Source of the DNA: Microbacterium sp. KUDC0406
GTDB lineage: Bacteria > Actinomycetota > Actinomycetes > Actinomycetales > Microbacteriaceae
Direction: 5' to 3'
DNA length: 64,000 nt
Assembly: GCF_021582875.1 (NCBI RefSeq)
Contig: NZ_CP091138.1
Coordinates: 558,001-622,000, forward strand
Shown: positions 9,753 through 19,061 of the stretch, piece by piece
Position numbering within the stretch: the first letter of the stretch is position 1
Layout of the letters: each line of letters begins with the position of its first letter
Notes under the pieces: generated by a model
What the model was told of the DNA's origin: nothing
The model's database searches: none
What the model saw: only the letters and a program-made list of their open reading frames with translations
Position numbers and translations under genes: made by a program

Positions 9753-10157
9753 TCAGCTGACCGGTCCGGTCCACTTCTCGCCCGGACCCTTGCCGACCGG
9801 GTCGGGAACGGAGGATGCCTCACGGAAGGCGAGCTGCAGCGAACGGAGTCCGTCGCGCAGCGGACGCGCGTGCGCATCGCTGATCTCGGGGGCGCCCGCG
9901 GTGATCAGACCCGCGAGGGCGTTGATGAGCTTGCGGGCCTCGTCGAGGTCCAGCTGGCCCTCCGGGTCGTCGGCCAGGCCGAGCTTCACGGCCGCAGCGC
10001 TCATCAGATGCACGGACGTGGTGGTGATGACCTCCACCGCGGGGACGTCCGCGATGTCGCGGGTCGCGGCGGATGCGGCCTCCTCCTGCTGCTCCCAGCG
10101 CCCGTGGCGCTCGTCGTGGTCGTGGTGCTGGGGCTGGTCCGGGGCAGGAATCGTCAC
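9753..10157 (-). CDS. DUF1844 family protein
   Basis: This 134-residue protein has a charged, His-rich N-terminus ([16 protein letters not shown]). The conserved C-terminal part reads [20 protein letters not shown] and [15 protein letters not shown], the hallmark of DUF1844 proteins of unknown function. GTG 10157 is preceded by AGAAGG about 10 bases upstream. It diverges from infC and shares its promoter region. Confidence 0.75.
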   Translation of the reverse strand: MTIPAPDQPQHHDHDERHGRWEQQEEAASAATRDIADVPAVEVITTTSVHLMSAAAVKLGLADDPEGQLDLDEARKLINALAGLITAGAPEISDAHARPLRDGLRSLQLAFREASSVPDPVGKGPGEKWTGPVS

Positions 10158-10174
10158 TTCGGGGTGCCTTCTGG

Positions 10175-10398
10175 TAGACTTCAGCGGGCTCCGGAGCGTC
10201 ATGCTCCGGCACGAAAGAGGATTCATTCCCACCCGCGCTTGCCGTTCCAGGCTACCGGGTTCTGCGCCCCGCCGGTTCGCCGGTGGAAAGGGTGCACAGC
10301 CGGTGCTTCTGATGCATCGGCGGGTGGGGGACTCCGATCTCGCCCGGAACGTCGCACGACGGACCGGTGGCCGAAACCCCACGTCTAAGGAGTTCCGC
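10175..10398 (+). promoter_or_regulatory. infC promoter and long 5' leader
   Basis: TAGACT (10175-10180) is a good -10, leaving a leader of about 210 bases before infC. The leader opens with a perfect CCGGAGC/GCTCCGG hairpin (10191-10209) and contains further GC-rich pairing such as GCCGGTTCGCCGGT. Long leaders before infC-rpmI-rplT often carry autoregulatory RNA bound by L20. I cannot assign this one to a known class by eye. Confidence 0.5.
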
Positions 10399-11025
<627 letters not shown>

Positions 11026-11104
11026 TCCGCCCCACAGCTCCCGCCGCTCCTGCGGGCGGGTAACCCACCAGCATCCGCACGGGTGCCACACGAAGGAAGA
11101 GAAG

Positions 11105-11299
11105 ATGCCGAAGCAGAAGACCCACTCGGGTGCTAAGAAGCGCTTCAAGATCACCGGCAGCGGAAAGCTGAAGAAGCAGCAGGCCGGCATGCGTCACAAC
11201 CTCGAGCACAAGTCGAGCCGACGCACCCGCCGCCTGAACCAGGACCAGGTGCTCTCGAAGGCAGACACCAAGGTCGCGAACAAGCTCCTCGGCCGCTGA
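11105..11299 (+). CDS. rpmI: 50S ribosomal protein L35
   Basis: Small basic 64-residue 50S subunit protein. [20 protein letters not shown] and [14 protein letters not shown] are the standard L35 sequence. GAAGGAAGAGAAG precedes the ATG. It lies in the infC-rpmI-rplT operon, 79 bases after infC and 30 before rplT. Confidence 0.98.
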   Translation: MPKQKTHSGAKKRFKITGSGKLKKQQAGMRHNLEHKSSRRTRRLNQDQVLSKADTKVANKLLGR

Positions 11300-11329
11300 C
11301 GCGCCCGTACGCACGATAGGAACACGAAA

Positions 11330-11716
11330 ATGGCAAGAGTCAAGCGCGCAGTCAACGCGCACAAGAAGCGTCGGGTCATCCTCGAGCGCGCCTCGGGCTA
11401 CCGCGGCCAGCGTTCGCGCCTCTACCGCAAGGCGAAGGAGCAGGTCACCCACTCGCTCGTCTACGCGTACCGCGACCGTCGCAAGCGCAAGGGCGACTTC
11501 CGCCGCCTGTGGATCCAGCGCATCAACGCCGCTGCCCGCCAGAACGGCATCACGTACAACCGCTTCATCCAGGGCCTCGGTCTCGCGGGTGTGCAGGTCG
11601 ACCGTCGTATGCTCGCCGAGCTCGCCGTGACCGACGCCGGTGCGTTCGCCGCGCTGGTCGAGGTCGCGAAGAAGGCGCTTCCCTCGGACGTCAACGCTCC
11701 GAAGGCCGCTGCCTGA
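11330..11716 (+). CDS. rplT: 50S ribosomal protein L20
   Basis: 128-residue 23S rRNA-binding protein needed early in 50S assembly. [32 protein letters not shown] and [13 protein letters not shown] are diagnostic. In other bacteria L20 also represses this operon by binding the leader. Confidence 0.98.
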   Translation: MARVKRAVNAHKKRRVILERASGYRGQRSRLYRKAKEQVTHSLVYAYRDRRKRKGDFRRLWIQRINAAARQNGITYNRFIQGLGLAGVQVDRRMLAELAVTDAGAFAALVEVAKKALPSDVNAPKAAA

Positions 11717-11733
11717 TCATCCGGCATCCGTGA

Positions 11734-11761
11734 AGGGCGTCTCCCGCAGGGGAGGCGCCCT
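11734..11761 (+). terminator. Terminator of the infC-rpmI-rplT operon
   Basis: AGGGCGTCTCCC and GGGAGGCGCCCT form a 12-bp stem with one G-T pair around a short GCA loop, followed by TTCTGCGTT. It starts 18 bases after the rplT stop. Confidence 0.8.
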
Positions 11762-11786
11762 TCTGCGTTCTCCGCCGTCTTCTCCC

Positions 11787-11792
11787 TAGACT
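11787..11792 (+). promoter_or_regulatory. -10 box of leaderless methyltransferase transcript
   Basis: TAGACT ends 6 bases before the GTG at 11799, directly after the rplT terminator. Confidence 0.55.
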
Positions 11793-11798
11793 GGGCGT

Positions 11799-12599
11799 GT
11801 GCTGGAGAATCCTCGCTCGCCCCGCGTCCGTGCCGTCGCCAAACTGACCAAGCGCAGTGCGCGCACCGAGACCGGTCTGTTCCTGCTCGAGGGGCCGCAG
11901 GCGGTGCGCGAGGCGCTGACGTACGGTCCCGGGGCGATCGTCGACCTGTTCGTGACTCCCACCAGCTGGGAGAAGCATGCCGAGCTGCGCGACATGGCAG
12001 AGGATGCCGGTGTCGAGGCCGAGTACGTCACCGAGAGCGTGCTCGCCGCGATGGCCGACACCGTCACCCCGCAGGGGCTGATCGCCGTCGCGAGGCAGAC
12101 ACCCACCGCGGTGAAGGACATCTTCGCGGCATCGCCCCGTCTCATCGCGATCTGCGAGGAGGTGCGCGATCCGGGCAACCTCGGCACGATCATCCGTGCC
12201 GCAGACGCGGCAGGAGCGGATGCCGTGGTGCTGACGGGCCGCACGGTCGATCCGTACAACCCGAAGGTGGTGCGCTCCACGACCGGCTCGCTGTTCCACC
12301 TGCCGGTCTCGGTCGGGGGAGACCTCGCCGACGTCGTGCAGCGCGCGCACGCGGCCGGGCTGCAGATCCTCGCCGCCGATGTGAAGGGCGACGACCTGCT
12401 CGCGGCGCGCGCCGAGGGCGTCCTCGCTCAGCCGAGCGGCTGGCTGTTCGGCAACGAGGCGCGCGGCCTCGCCGACGAGGCACTGGAGCTCGCCGATCGG
12501 GTGCTGAAGCTGCCGATCTTCGGACGGGCCGAGTCGCTGAACCTCGCCACGGCCGCCAGCGTCTGCCTGTACGAGAGCGCGTTCGCCCAGCGCGCCTGA
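11799..12599 (+). CDS. SpoU/TrmH family 2'-O-ribose RNA methyltransferase
   Basis: This 266-residue SPOUT enzyme should methylate a ribose in 23S rRNA using S-adenosylmethionine. It has an N-terminal L30e-like substrate-binding region (TETGLFLLEGPQAVREAL). The three SpoU motifs are RDPGNLGTIIRAADAAG, LFGNEARGL and ESLNLATAASVCLYE. The same position after rplT is held by tsnR (Rv1644) in M. tuberculosis. The exact target nucleotide cannot be told from sequence. It normally precedes pheST, but here two transport loci intervene. Confidence 0.88.
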   Translation: MLENPRSPRVRAVAKLTKRSARTETGLFLLEGPQAVREALTYGPGAIVDLFVTPTSWEKHAELRDMAEDAGVEAEYVTESVLAAMADTVTPQGLIAVARQTPTAVKDIFAASPRLIAICEEVRDPGNLGTIIRAADAAGADAVVLTGRTVDPYNPKVVRSTTGSLFHLPVSVGGDLADVVQRAHAAGLQILAADVKGDDLLAARAEGVLAQPSGWLFGNEARGLADEALELADRVLKLPIFGRAESLNLATAASVCLYESAFAQRA

Positions 12600-12664
12600 T
12601 CCCGGCACGGTCACGAAATGGCGAATTCCTCACGTCGATGATGCAGGCTGTCCGCACCGACCTC

Positions 12665-12670
12665 TAGTGT
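12665..12670 (+). promoter_or_regulatory. -10 box of the amino-acid ABC operon
   Basis: TAGTGT ends 6 bases before the ATG at 12677, so the transcript is leaderless or nearly so. The GGAGGG before the ATG would then lie outside the mRNA. Confidence 0.5.
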
Positions 12671-12676
12671 GGAGGG

Positions 12677-13432
12677 ATGGCAGAGAGCAAGGGCGCTGAC
12701 GCCCTGGTCGTGGTCGACCACGTCGAGAAGCACTACGGCGACTTTCACGCGCTGAAGGACATCAACCTCACCGTCGACAAAGGCGAGGTGGTCGTGGTCA
12801 TCGGCCCCTCCGGATCCGGCAAGTCGACGCTGTGCCGCACGATCAACCGGCTCGAGACGATCACGAGCGGCGAGATCCGCATCGACGGCGATCTTCTGCC
12901 GGCCGAGGGCAAGGGGCTGGCGAAGCTGCGTGCCGACGTGGGCATGGTCTTCCAGTCCTTCAACCTGTTCGCGCATCTGACGATCCTCGAGAACGTCACG
13001 CTCGGGCCGATCAAAGTGCGCGGCATGAAGAAGTCGGACGCCGAGAAGGAGGCGATGACGCTGCTCGAGCGCGTCGGCGTCGCCCAGCAGGCGCAGAAGC
13101 TGCCGGCACAGCTGTCCGGCGGACAGCAGCAGCGCGTCGCGATCGCGCGCGCTCTCGCGATGCAGCCGAAGGTGATGCTGTTCGACGAGCCCACCAGCGC
13201 CCTCGACCCCGAGATGATCAACGAGGTGCTCGACGTGATGGTGCAGCTCGCGCACGAGGGCATGACGATGATCGTCGTCACCCACGAGATGGGCTTCGCC
13301 CGCAAGGCGGCGAACCGTGTCGTGTTCATGGCCGACGGCACGATCGTCGAAGAGGCGACGCCCGAGGAGTTCTTCACGAATCCGCAGAGCACCCGCGCGA
13401 AGGACTTCCTCTCCAAGCTCCTCACCCACTGA
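12677..13432 (+). CDS. gluA: Glutamate/polar amino acid ABC importer, ATP-binding protein
   Basis: This is the 251-residue ATPase of a polar amino-acid uptake system. Walker A is GPSGSGKST, the Q-loop lies in [10 protein letters not shown], the ABC signature is LSGGQQQR, and Walker B is [13 protein letters not shown] followed by the switch His in VVTHEMGFA. It heads a four-gene set, ATPase, lipoprotein, permease, permease, in the order of Corynebacterium gluABCD. The substrate is inferred from that order and similarity; glutamine or aspartate remain possible. Confidence 0.85.
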   Translation: MAESKGADALVVVDHVEKHYGDFHALKDINLTVDKGEVVVVIGPSGSGKSTLCRTINRLETITSGEIRIDGDLLPAEGKGLAKLRADVGMVFQSFNLFAHLTILENVTLGPIKVRGMKKSDAEKEAMTLLERVGVAQQAQKLPAQLSGGQQQRVAIARALAMQPKVMLFDEPTSALDPEMINEVLDVMVQLAHEGMTMIVVTHEMGFARKAANRVVFMADGTIVEEATPEEFFTNPQSTRAKDFLSKLLTH

Positions 13433-13483
13433 CCTTCCCCGCGCAGAGATCCTGCGCACACACAGCACACGAAGGAGACGCAC

Positions 13484-14395
13484 ATGCGACGCACCAAGAC
13501 TCTCGCGGCGATCGGCATCGCCGCGACCGCGCTGCTCGCCCTGACCGCCTGCAACAGCGGTACGCCGTCCAGCCCGGGCGGCGGCGGCGACGACGGAGGC
13601 GACGGCGGCGACAAGACGCCGTGGACGGTGGAGAAGGACGTCACACTCGACGGCAGCCCCACGTTCGACAAGATGCAGGACCGCGGCAAGGTCGTCATCG
13701 GGGTCAAGGAGGACCAGCCGAACTTCGGCTACCTCGACGTCACCACGGGCGAGCGGTCCGGTTTCGACATCGACATCGCCCGCTGGATCGCGGCCTCTCT
13801 CGGCTTCGACGAGGACAAGATCGACTTCCAGCCGATCGCCTCGGCCAACCGCGAGCAGGCGATCGTGAACGGCGACATCGACTACTACGTCGGCACCTAC
13901 TCGATCACGGACAAGCGCAAGGAGCAGATCGACTTCGCCGGTCCGTACTTCATCACCGGACAGGGCTTCCTGGTCGGCAAGGACAGCGAGATGACGGACG
14001 TCAAGGACGTCTCCGACTTCAACGGCAAGACGGTGTGCTCGGCGACGGGATCCACGCCGATCCAGAACATCAAGGAGAACTACCCCGAGATCAAGACGGT
14101 GGAGTACGACCTGTACTCCGCCTGCGTCGAGGACCTGATCTCCGGCAAGGTGGACGCGGTCACGACCGATCAGGCCATCCTGATCGGCTACGCGGCCAAG
14201 TACCCGGATGACGTCAAGGTCATCGGCGGACTGTTCACCGAAGAGCGCTACGGCGTGGGCCTGCCCAAGGGCGACACCGTGCTGAAGGACCACATCAACA
14301 CGCTGTTCACCGACGGTGGCGACATCTGGCAGACGATCTTCGACAACAACCTCGGCTCGAGCGGCATCAAGGTCGAGCAGCCGACCGTCGACTGA
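13484..14395 (+). CDS. gluB: Glutamate-binding lipoprotein of ABC importer
   Basis: This 303-residue extracytoplasmic substrate-binding protein has a lipoprotein signal (hydrophobic 7-22, lipobox LTAC with Cys23). A Gly/Asp-rich linker (about 30-44) follows. The SBP-type periplasmic-binding domain contains KVVIGVKEDQPNFGY, FDIDIARWIAASLG and YSITDKRKEQIDFAGPYF. It captures the amino acid at the membrane surface and delivers it to the GluC/GluD channel. AAGGAGACGCAC precedes the ATG. A perfect hairpin follows the stop. Confidence 0.87.
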   Translation: MRRTKTLAAIGIAATALLALTACNSGTPSSPGGGGDDGGDGGDKTPWTVEKDVTLDGSPTFDKMQDRGKVVIGVKEDQPNFGYLDVTTGERSGFDIDIARWIAASLGFDEDKIDFQPIASANREQAIVNGDIDYYVGTYSITDKRKEQIDFAGPYFITGQGFLVGKDSEMTDVKDVSDFNGKTVCSATGSTPIQNIKENYPEIKTVEYDLYSACVEDLISGKVDAVTTDQAILIGYAAKYPDDVKVIGGLFTEERYGVGLPKGDTVLKDHINTLFTDGGDIWQTIFDNNLGSSGIKVEQPTVD

Positions 14396-14401
14396 TCGAC
14401 C

Positions 14402-14432
14402 GGAGGGGACGATCCGCCGGATCGTCCCCTCC
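14402..14432 (+). terminator. Hairpin between gluB and gluC
   Basis: A perfect 14-bp stem (14402-14415 with 14419-14432) with a GCC loop lies between the binding-protein gene and the first permease gene. Such intercistronic hairpins usually cause partial termination or protect upstream mRNA, giving more binding protein than permease. Confidence 0.7.
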
Positions 14433-14458
14433 TCCACCTCTGAGAAGGGAAGCACGAA

Positions 14459-15115
14459 GTGGACGCCGTCTTCGGCAACCTCGACCTGTGGAGCGCTGCG
14501 CTCCTGAACACGCTGATCGTGTTCTTCGCCGGCGGTGCGATCGCGCTCGTCCTCGGCGTCATCGTCGGCGCGATGCGCGTCTCCCCGGTGCCGATCGCGC
14601 GCGGTGTCGGCACTGTGTACGTCAACCTGGTGCGCAATACGCCACTGACGCTGATCTTCTTCTTCTTCATCTTCGGATACCCGCAGCTCGGTCTGCCGAA
14701 GCTGAGCAATCTCGTGCTGGCCGTGCTGGCCATCGGCATCTACACGGCCACCTACGTGGCCGAGGTGCTGCGCGCAGGCATCAACACGGTCCCGGTCGGG
14801 CAGGCCGAGGCCGCACGAGCGATCGGGCTGCCCTTCGGACAGGTCATGACCCTGGTGGTGCTGCCTCAGGCGTTCCGCTCGGTCGTCCCGCCGATGATGA
14901 GCGTGTTCATCGCCCTGCTGAAGAACACGACCGTGGCGGCGGGCTTCTCCGTCGCCGAGCTCGCCTCGGTGCGCGCGACGATCAACGACTCGCACACCCG
15001 CCCCGGCAACCCGATGGAAGTGCTGCTCTGGGTCGCCGTCATCTTCGTCGTTCTGGTCCTCCTGCTCAGCTGGGTGCAGAACGCTCTCGAGCGCCGATGG
15101 AGGATCGCACGATGA
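14459..15115 (+). CDS. gluC: Glutamate ABC importer, permease
   Basis: This 218-residue inner-membrane subunit of the HisMQ type has about five hydrophobic segments (LLNTLIVFFAGGAIALVLG, LTLIFFFFIFGYP and others). The cytoplasmic EAA loop, AARAIGLPFGQVMTLVVLPQ, couples to the ATPase. GTG 14459 follows GAGAAGGGAAGC. It overlaps gluD by four bases (ATGA). Confidence 0.87.
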   Translation: MDAVFGNLDLWSAALLNTLIVFFAGGAIALVLGVIVGAMRVSPVPIARGVGTVYVNLVRNTPLTLIFFFFIFGYPQLGLPKLSNLVLAVLAIGIYTATYVAEVLRAGINTVPVGQAEAARAIGLPFGQVMTLVVLPQAFRSVVPPMMSVFIALLKNTTVAAGFSVAELASVRATINDSHTRPGNPMEVLLWVAVIFVVLVLLLSWVQNALERRWRIAR

Positions 15116-16017
15116 CTTCCGTTCTCTACGACGTGCCGGGACCCCGCGCGGTCGCGCGAAACCGCGTGCTCGGTGCCGCGACCGTCCTCGTCGTGCTCGC
15201 CGTGATCGCCTTCGTGATCTACCGCCTGTACGTCTCCGGTCAGTTCGACGCCAGCAAGTGGTACGTCTTCACCTTCACCCGGGTGTGGGAGCAGATCGGC
15301 GTCCACCTGGTCAACACGCTGGCGGCGTTCGCGCTGGCCGCGATCCTGAGCCTGGTCGTCGGGTTCGTGCTGGCGATCGGACGTCTCTCCGATCACGCCT
15401 GGGTGCGCGTCCCGGTCACCGTGATCACCGAGGTGTTCCGGGCGATCCCGGTGCTGGTGCTGATGATGCTGCTGTACTTCGGCCTGCCGACCCTCGGCGT
15501 CAAGATGGAGCCCTACTGGGCCGTGGTTCTCGCGCTGATGGCCTACAACGGCTCGGTGCTCGCCGAGGTGCTGCGCGCCGGCATCGAGTCGCTTCCGCGC
15601 GGACAGAAGGAGGCGGGCTACGCGATCGGACTGCGCAAGAGCGGGGTCATGCGCCTCATCCTGCTGCCGCAGGCCGTCCGCGTGATGCTGCCGGTGATCG
15701 TCGCGCAGCTCGTGGTGACGATGAAGGACACCGCTCTGGGATTCATCATCACCTACCCCGAGCTGCTGTACTACGCGAAGCTGCTCAGCTCGCAGCAGGG
15801 AAGGCCGATCCTGCAGTCCGCGTTCGTGATCGGCGGTATCTACATCGTGATGTGTCTGATCCTGTCGGGCATCGCCAAGTACCTCGAGATCCGCACTCGT
15901 CGCTCGCCCAAGCTGAACGCGATCGCGAACGCCCACGATCCCGCCGCGGATGACGATGCCACTCTCACCGAGGTCATCGCCGTGCAGAAGGCTCTCCGAG
16001 GTAAGGATCAGATCTGA
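15112..16017 (+). CDS. gluD: Glutamate ABC importer, permease
   Basis: This 301-residue second permease has an N-terminal membrane anchor (VLGAATVLVVLAVIAFVIY), a HisMQ-type core and the EAA loop GYAIGLRKSGVMRLILLPQ. A polar C-terminal tail of ~35 residues (NAIANAHDPAADDDATL) follows. Its stop lies 10 bases inside the convergent kinase gene, so the two 3' ends overlap and there is no terminator between them. Confidence 0.87.
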   Translation: MTSVLYDVPGPRAVARNRVLGAATVLVVLAVIAFVIYRLYVSGQFDASKWYVFTFTRVWEQIGVHLVNTLAAFALAAILSLVVGFVLAIGRLSDHAWVRVPVTVITEVFRAIPVLVLMMLLYFGLPTLGVKMEPYWAVVLALMAYNGSVLAEVLRAGIESLPRGQKEAGYAIGLRKSGVMRLILLPQAVRVMLPVIVAQLVVTMKDTALGFIITYPELLYYAKLLSSQQGRPILQSAFVIGGIYIVMCLILSGIAKYLEIRTRRSPKLNAIANAHDPAADDDATLTEVIAVQKALRGKDQI

Positions 16018-17521
16018 TCGATGCCGATCACCGCGTCGTAGGCGGCCGTGAAGCGGTCGCGCAGCGCCGCGTAGTACTCTTCTCCGCAGCATCCGGCTCG
16101 ACGGGTTCGGTCGGCGGGATCTGTGCCATCGGCCGGCCCGGATCCAGCACTGAGAGAGCGATCACGGCCGCACCGCGCATGGTCACGCGCTTCACGTTCA
16201 CGACCTGCACCGGGAAGCCGATCGCCTGCGCCACGACGCGCATCAGGCCGGGGAAGTGCCCGGTCACGCCGCCCGAGGCGATCACGCGCTGCAGTCCGGG
16301 GTTCGCCTCCACGAGCTGCGCGAACACCCGGGCGTACGACACCGCGACGCCCTCGGCGGCCCCGCGCCAGAGGTCCAGCGGCGTCGTCGATGACGAGACG
16401 CCGGTGAGCACGGCGCGCGCGTCGCCGGCCCACCCGGTGGCGCGCTCGCCGGTGAGGAACGGCAGCATCAGCGGCGTGCCTGCGGACGGCGGTGCGGTCA
16501 TCGCCTGCTCGATCGCCTCGGGCGGTGCGGGTGCGAGCGTGGACTTCAGCCACAGCATCACGCGGCCGACGTCGTTCAGCGCTCCGCCGACGATCGACTG
16601 CGACCGCGACACGCGGTAGGCCCAGAGGCCCGAGGGCAGCACCTCGGGGGTGCCGTCCACGATCACACGGATGGCCCCCGAGGTCGCGGCGGACATCGCG
16701 GCGACATCCGGGGTGTCCGCGCCGACGCCGACGTTTGACGCGTAGCCGTCGGGAACGGCCGGGAACCAGGCCGCTCCCTCGAGCGCGGGCCACCGCCTGG
16801 CCACCTCGGGCGAGACGTCGGTGAGCGGCTGATCCGGGTCGATGATCGGGGCGAAGCGCGAACGATCGACGCCCACCTCGGCGAGCAGTTCGTCGTCGAG
16901 CTCGCAGGTGTGCCGGTTCAGGATGCCCGCCCATGCCATGGTCGATGTCGCCGCCCCTTCGACACCGGCGAGCACGGCGTAGACGTACTCGCCGAGCGAG
17001 AGGAACTTCGCCGTCTGTGCGAAGACGTCGGGGAACTCGTCCTGCAGCCACAGCAGGCGCGGCGGGTGGTAGCTGGTGTGCAGGCGCGCGCCGATCCGCT
17101 GGTGCACGGCCGTCTCGTCGAGCCGTGCGCGCAGCTGCGCGAGGTGCCCGCCGGAGCGGGAGTCGGCGTACGTGAAGCACGGCGTCAGCGCGTGCCCATC
17201 GGCGTCCACGCAGACCAGCGACGAGGCGAACGTGTCCATCACGACGGCACGGATGCGCCCGGGAGCGATGCCCTCCGAGATCTGACCGATGAGGTCGGCG
17301 ACCTCGGCGGTGACCTGATCGGCGTCGATCTCGACGGTCCCGTCCGACGACTCGGTGAAGACGTGATCGGCCTTCGCCGTGCGGCGCTTCACCGGGCGCG
17401 CATACGCGTCGTACAGGCAGCATCTCGTCGAGCCCGAGCCGATGTCGATCGCCAGCACGAACGGGTCAGGGGCATCCTCGATCGTGATGCTGCGTGTCGT
17501 CGGGACTTCCTCGTGCGCCAT
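16008..17521 (-). CDS. gntK: FGGY-family sugar kinase, probable gluconokinase, frameshifted near the C-terminus
   Basis: This kinase probably phosphorylates gluconate to 6-phosphogluconate. The FGGY fold is clear: LAIDIGSGSTRCCLYD (phosphate 1), MDTFASSLVCVD, MSAATSGAIRV, LPFLTGERATGW and the adenosine motif RVIASGGVTGHFP. The long frame ends at 16028 with an unlike tail after EPDAAEK. Restoring one missing base near 16085-16090 gives EEYYAALRDRFTAAYDAV and a stop at 16008 (504 residues), which resembles normal FGGY tails. GAGGGG precedes ATG 17521. Divergence from a gntP permease supports gluconate as substrate. Confidence 0.8.
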
Positions 17522-17618
17522 CTGCTCACCCCTCTCGCGGCCGATCCTATCCGTCCGTTACCCTGTGCGGTACGGCACGGGTCGGGGCCGACTCGCCGCA
17601 ATGAGTGAGGAGTTCGTC

Positions 17619-19037
17619 ATGCACGTTTCCTTGAGTTCCGGCTCAGCAGTCCTCGGCGGGCTCCTCCCGTTCGCCGACCCGGTGGAACCGGCCGCCGGCA
17701 CAGCCCAGCTGATCATCGCGGCGATCATCTCGATCGCGGTCATCGTCGTGCTGATCGTCTGGGTGAAGATGCATCCGTTCTTCGCGCTGATGCTCGGCGC
17801 TGCGGTGATGGCGATCACGGCGAACATGGGCTTCGAGCACGCCTTCACCTCGTTCTCGGCCGGTCTGGGATCCACCGTCGGCGGCGTCGGCGTGCTGATC
17901 GTGCTCGGCGCGGTGATCGGAAGATTCCTCACCGAGTCCGGCGGCGCCGACGAGATCGTCGACACGATCCTCGCCAAGACGCCGCTGAAGCGTCTGCCCT
18001 GGGCGATGGCGTTCGCCGCGTTCATCATCGGCATCCCGCTGTTCTTCGAGGTCGGGGTCGTGCTGCTGATCCCGATCGTCATGCTGGTCGCGAAGCGCGC
18101 CAAGCTGCCGGTCATCCTCGTCGGCATCCCCGCGCTCGCCGGCCTCTCGGCGCTGCACGGGCTGGTGCCTCCGCACCCCGGACCGCTGATCGCGATCGAC
18201 GCTCTCGGCGCCAATCTCGGGCTCACCCTCGCCTTCGGCCTTCTCGTCGCCATCCCCACCGTGATCGTCGCCGGTCCGGTGCTCGCGAAGCCGATGGCCC
18301 GGTGGGTGCCGATCCAGGCGACCAGCCAGCTGCTCACCGCCGTGGACGACCGGGATGGGGAGGAGCGCAGGCGGCCGTCGTTCGGGATCGCCCTGTCGGT
18401 GGTCGTGCTGCCGGTGGTGCTCATGCTGCTGATGACCGTCGTCGAGGCGACAGGCGCCGACGGCTCCGTCTTCGGACAGATCCTGGTCTGGGTCGGCACC
18501 CCGCTGCAGGCGCTGCTGATCACCTCGCTCTACGCGATGATCGTGCTCGGAACGGCGCTCGGCAGGTCGATGGCGGAGGTGTCCAAGGAGACCGGCGCGG
18601 CCTTCGCCCCGATCGCCTCCATCCTGCTGATCGTCGGCGCGGGCGGCGGCTTCAAGCAGACGCTGGTCGACTCCGGGGTCGGCGAGGTGATCGGCAACGG
18701 CATCGCCGGATCCGGCATCCCGCTGCTGATCGCCGGCTGGCTGGTCGCCGTCGTGATCCGCCTCGCGACCGGTTCCGCGACGGTGGCGACGATCACCGCA
18801 GCGGGGATCATGGCCCCGCTGGTGGGAGACCTCAGCAGCACGCACGTCGCGCTCATGGTGCTCGCCATCGGCGCCGGGTCGGTCTTCCTCTCGCATGTGA
18901 ACGACGCCGGGTTCTGGCTGGTGAAGGAGTACTTCGGCCTCACGGTCGGACAGACCTTCAGGACCTGGAGCCTGATGGAGTGCGCGGTCTCGGTGGTGGG
19001 TCTGGCCGGGGTGCTGGTGCTCGGTCTGATCGTCTGA
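17619..19037 (+). CDS. gntP: GntP family gluconate:H+ symporter
   Basis: This 472-residue membrane protein has about 12 hydrophobic helices. GntP features include IGRFLTESGGADEIVDT, IIGIPLFFEVGVVLLIP, GLVPPHPGPL and LSHVNDAGFWLVKEYFGL. It should import gluconate for the adjacent kinase. ATG 17619 is preferred over 17601 because GAGGAG sits 7 bases before it. The 97-base divergent spacer holds TTACCCTGTGCGGTAC, a TACC-N6-GGTA inverted repeat that could be an operator. No regulator gene is adjacent. Confidence 0.9.
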   Translation: MHVSLSSGSAVLGGLLPFADPVEPAAGTAQLIIAAIISIAVIVVLIVWVKMHPFFALMLGAAVMAITANMGFEHAFTSFSAGLGSTVGGVGVLIVLGAVIGRFLTESGGADEIVDTILAKTPLKRLPWAMAFAAFIIGIPLFFEVGVVLLIPIVMLVAKRAKLPVILVGIPALAGLSALHGLVPPHPGPLIAIDALGANLGLTLAFGLLVAIPTVIVAGPVLAKPMARWVPIQATSQLLTAVDDRDGEERRRPSFGIALSVVVLPVVLMLLMTVVEATGADGSVFGQILVWVGTPLQALLITSLYAMIVLGTALGRSMAEVSKETGAAFAPIASILLIVGAGGGFKQTLVDSGVGEVIGNGIAGSGIPLLIAGWLVAVVIRLATGSATVATITAAGIMAPLVGDLSSTHVALMVLAIGAGSVFLSHVNDAGFWLVKEYFGLTVGQTFRTWSLMECAVSVVGLAGVLVLGLIV

Positions 19038-19047
19038 CGCGCGCCGG

Positions 19048-19053
19048 TAGACT
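19048..19053 (+). promoter_or_regulatory. -10 box of leaderless pheST transcript
   Basis: TAGACT ends 8 bases before the pheS GTG (19062). There is no room for a T-box or attenuator leader. Confidence 0.55.
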
Positions 19054-19061
19054 CGGTTCTC

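Noticed and set aside
12611..14995. 794-codon minus-strand open frame across the ABC importer genes
   Set aside because: Same reason: compositionally odd (Val/Asp/Arg/His repeats), no ribosome-binding site, antisense to gluA, gluB and gluC.
12677..19037. The transporter block as a genomic island
   Set aside because: Composition and codon choice look like the neighbours, with no integrase, tRNA target or flanking repeats.
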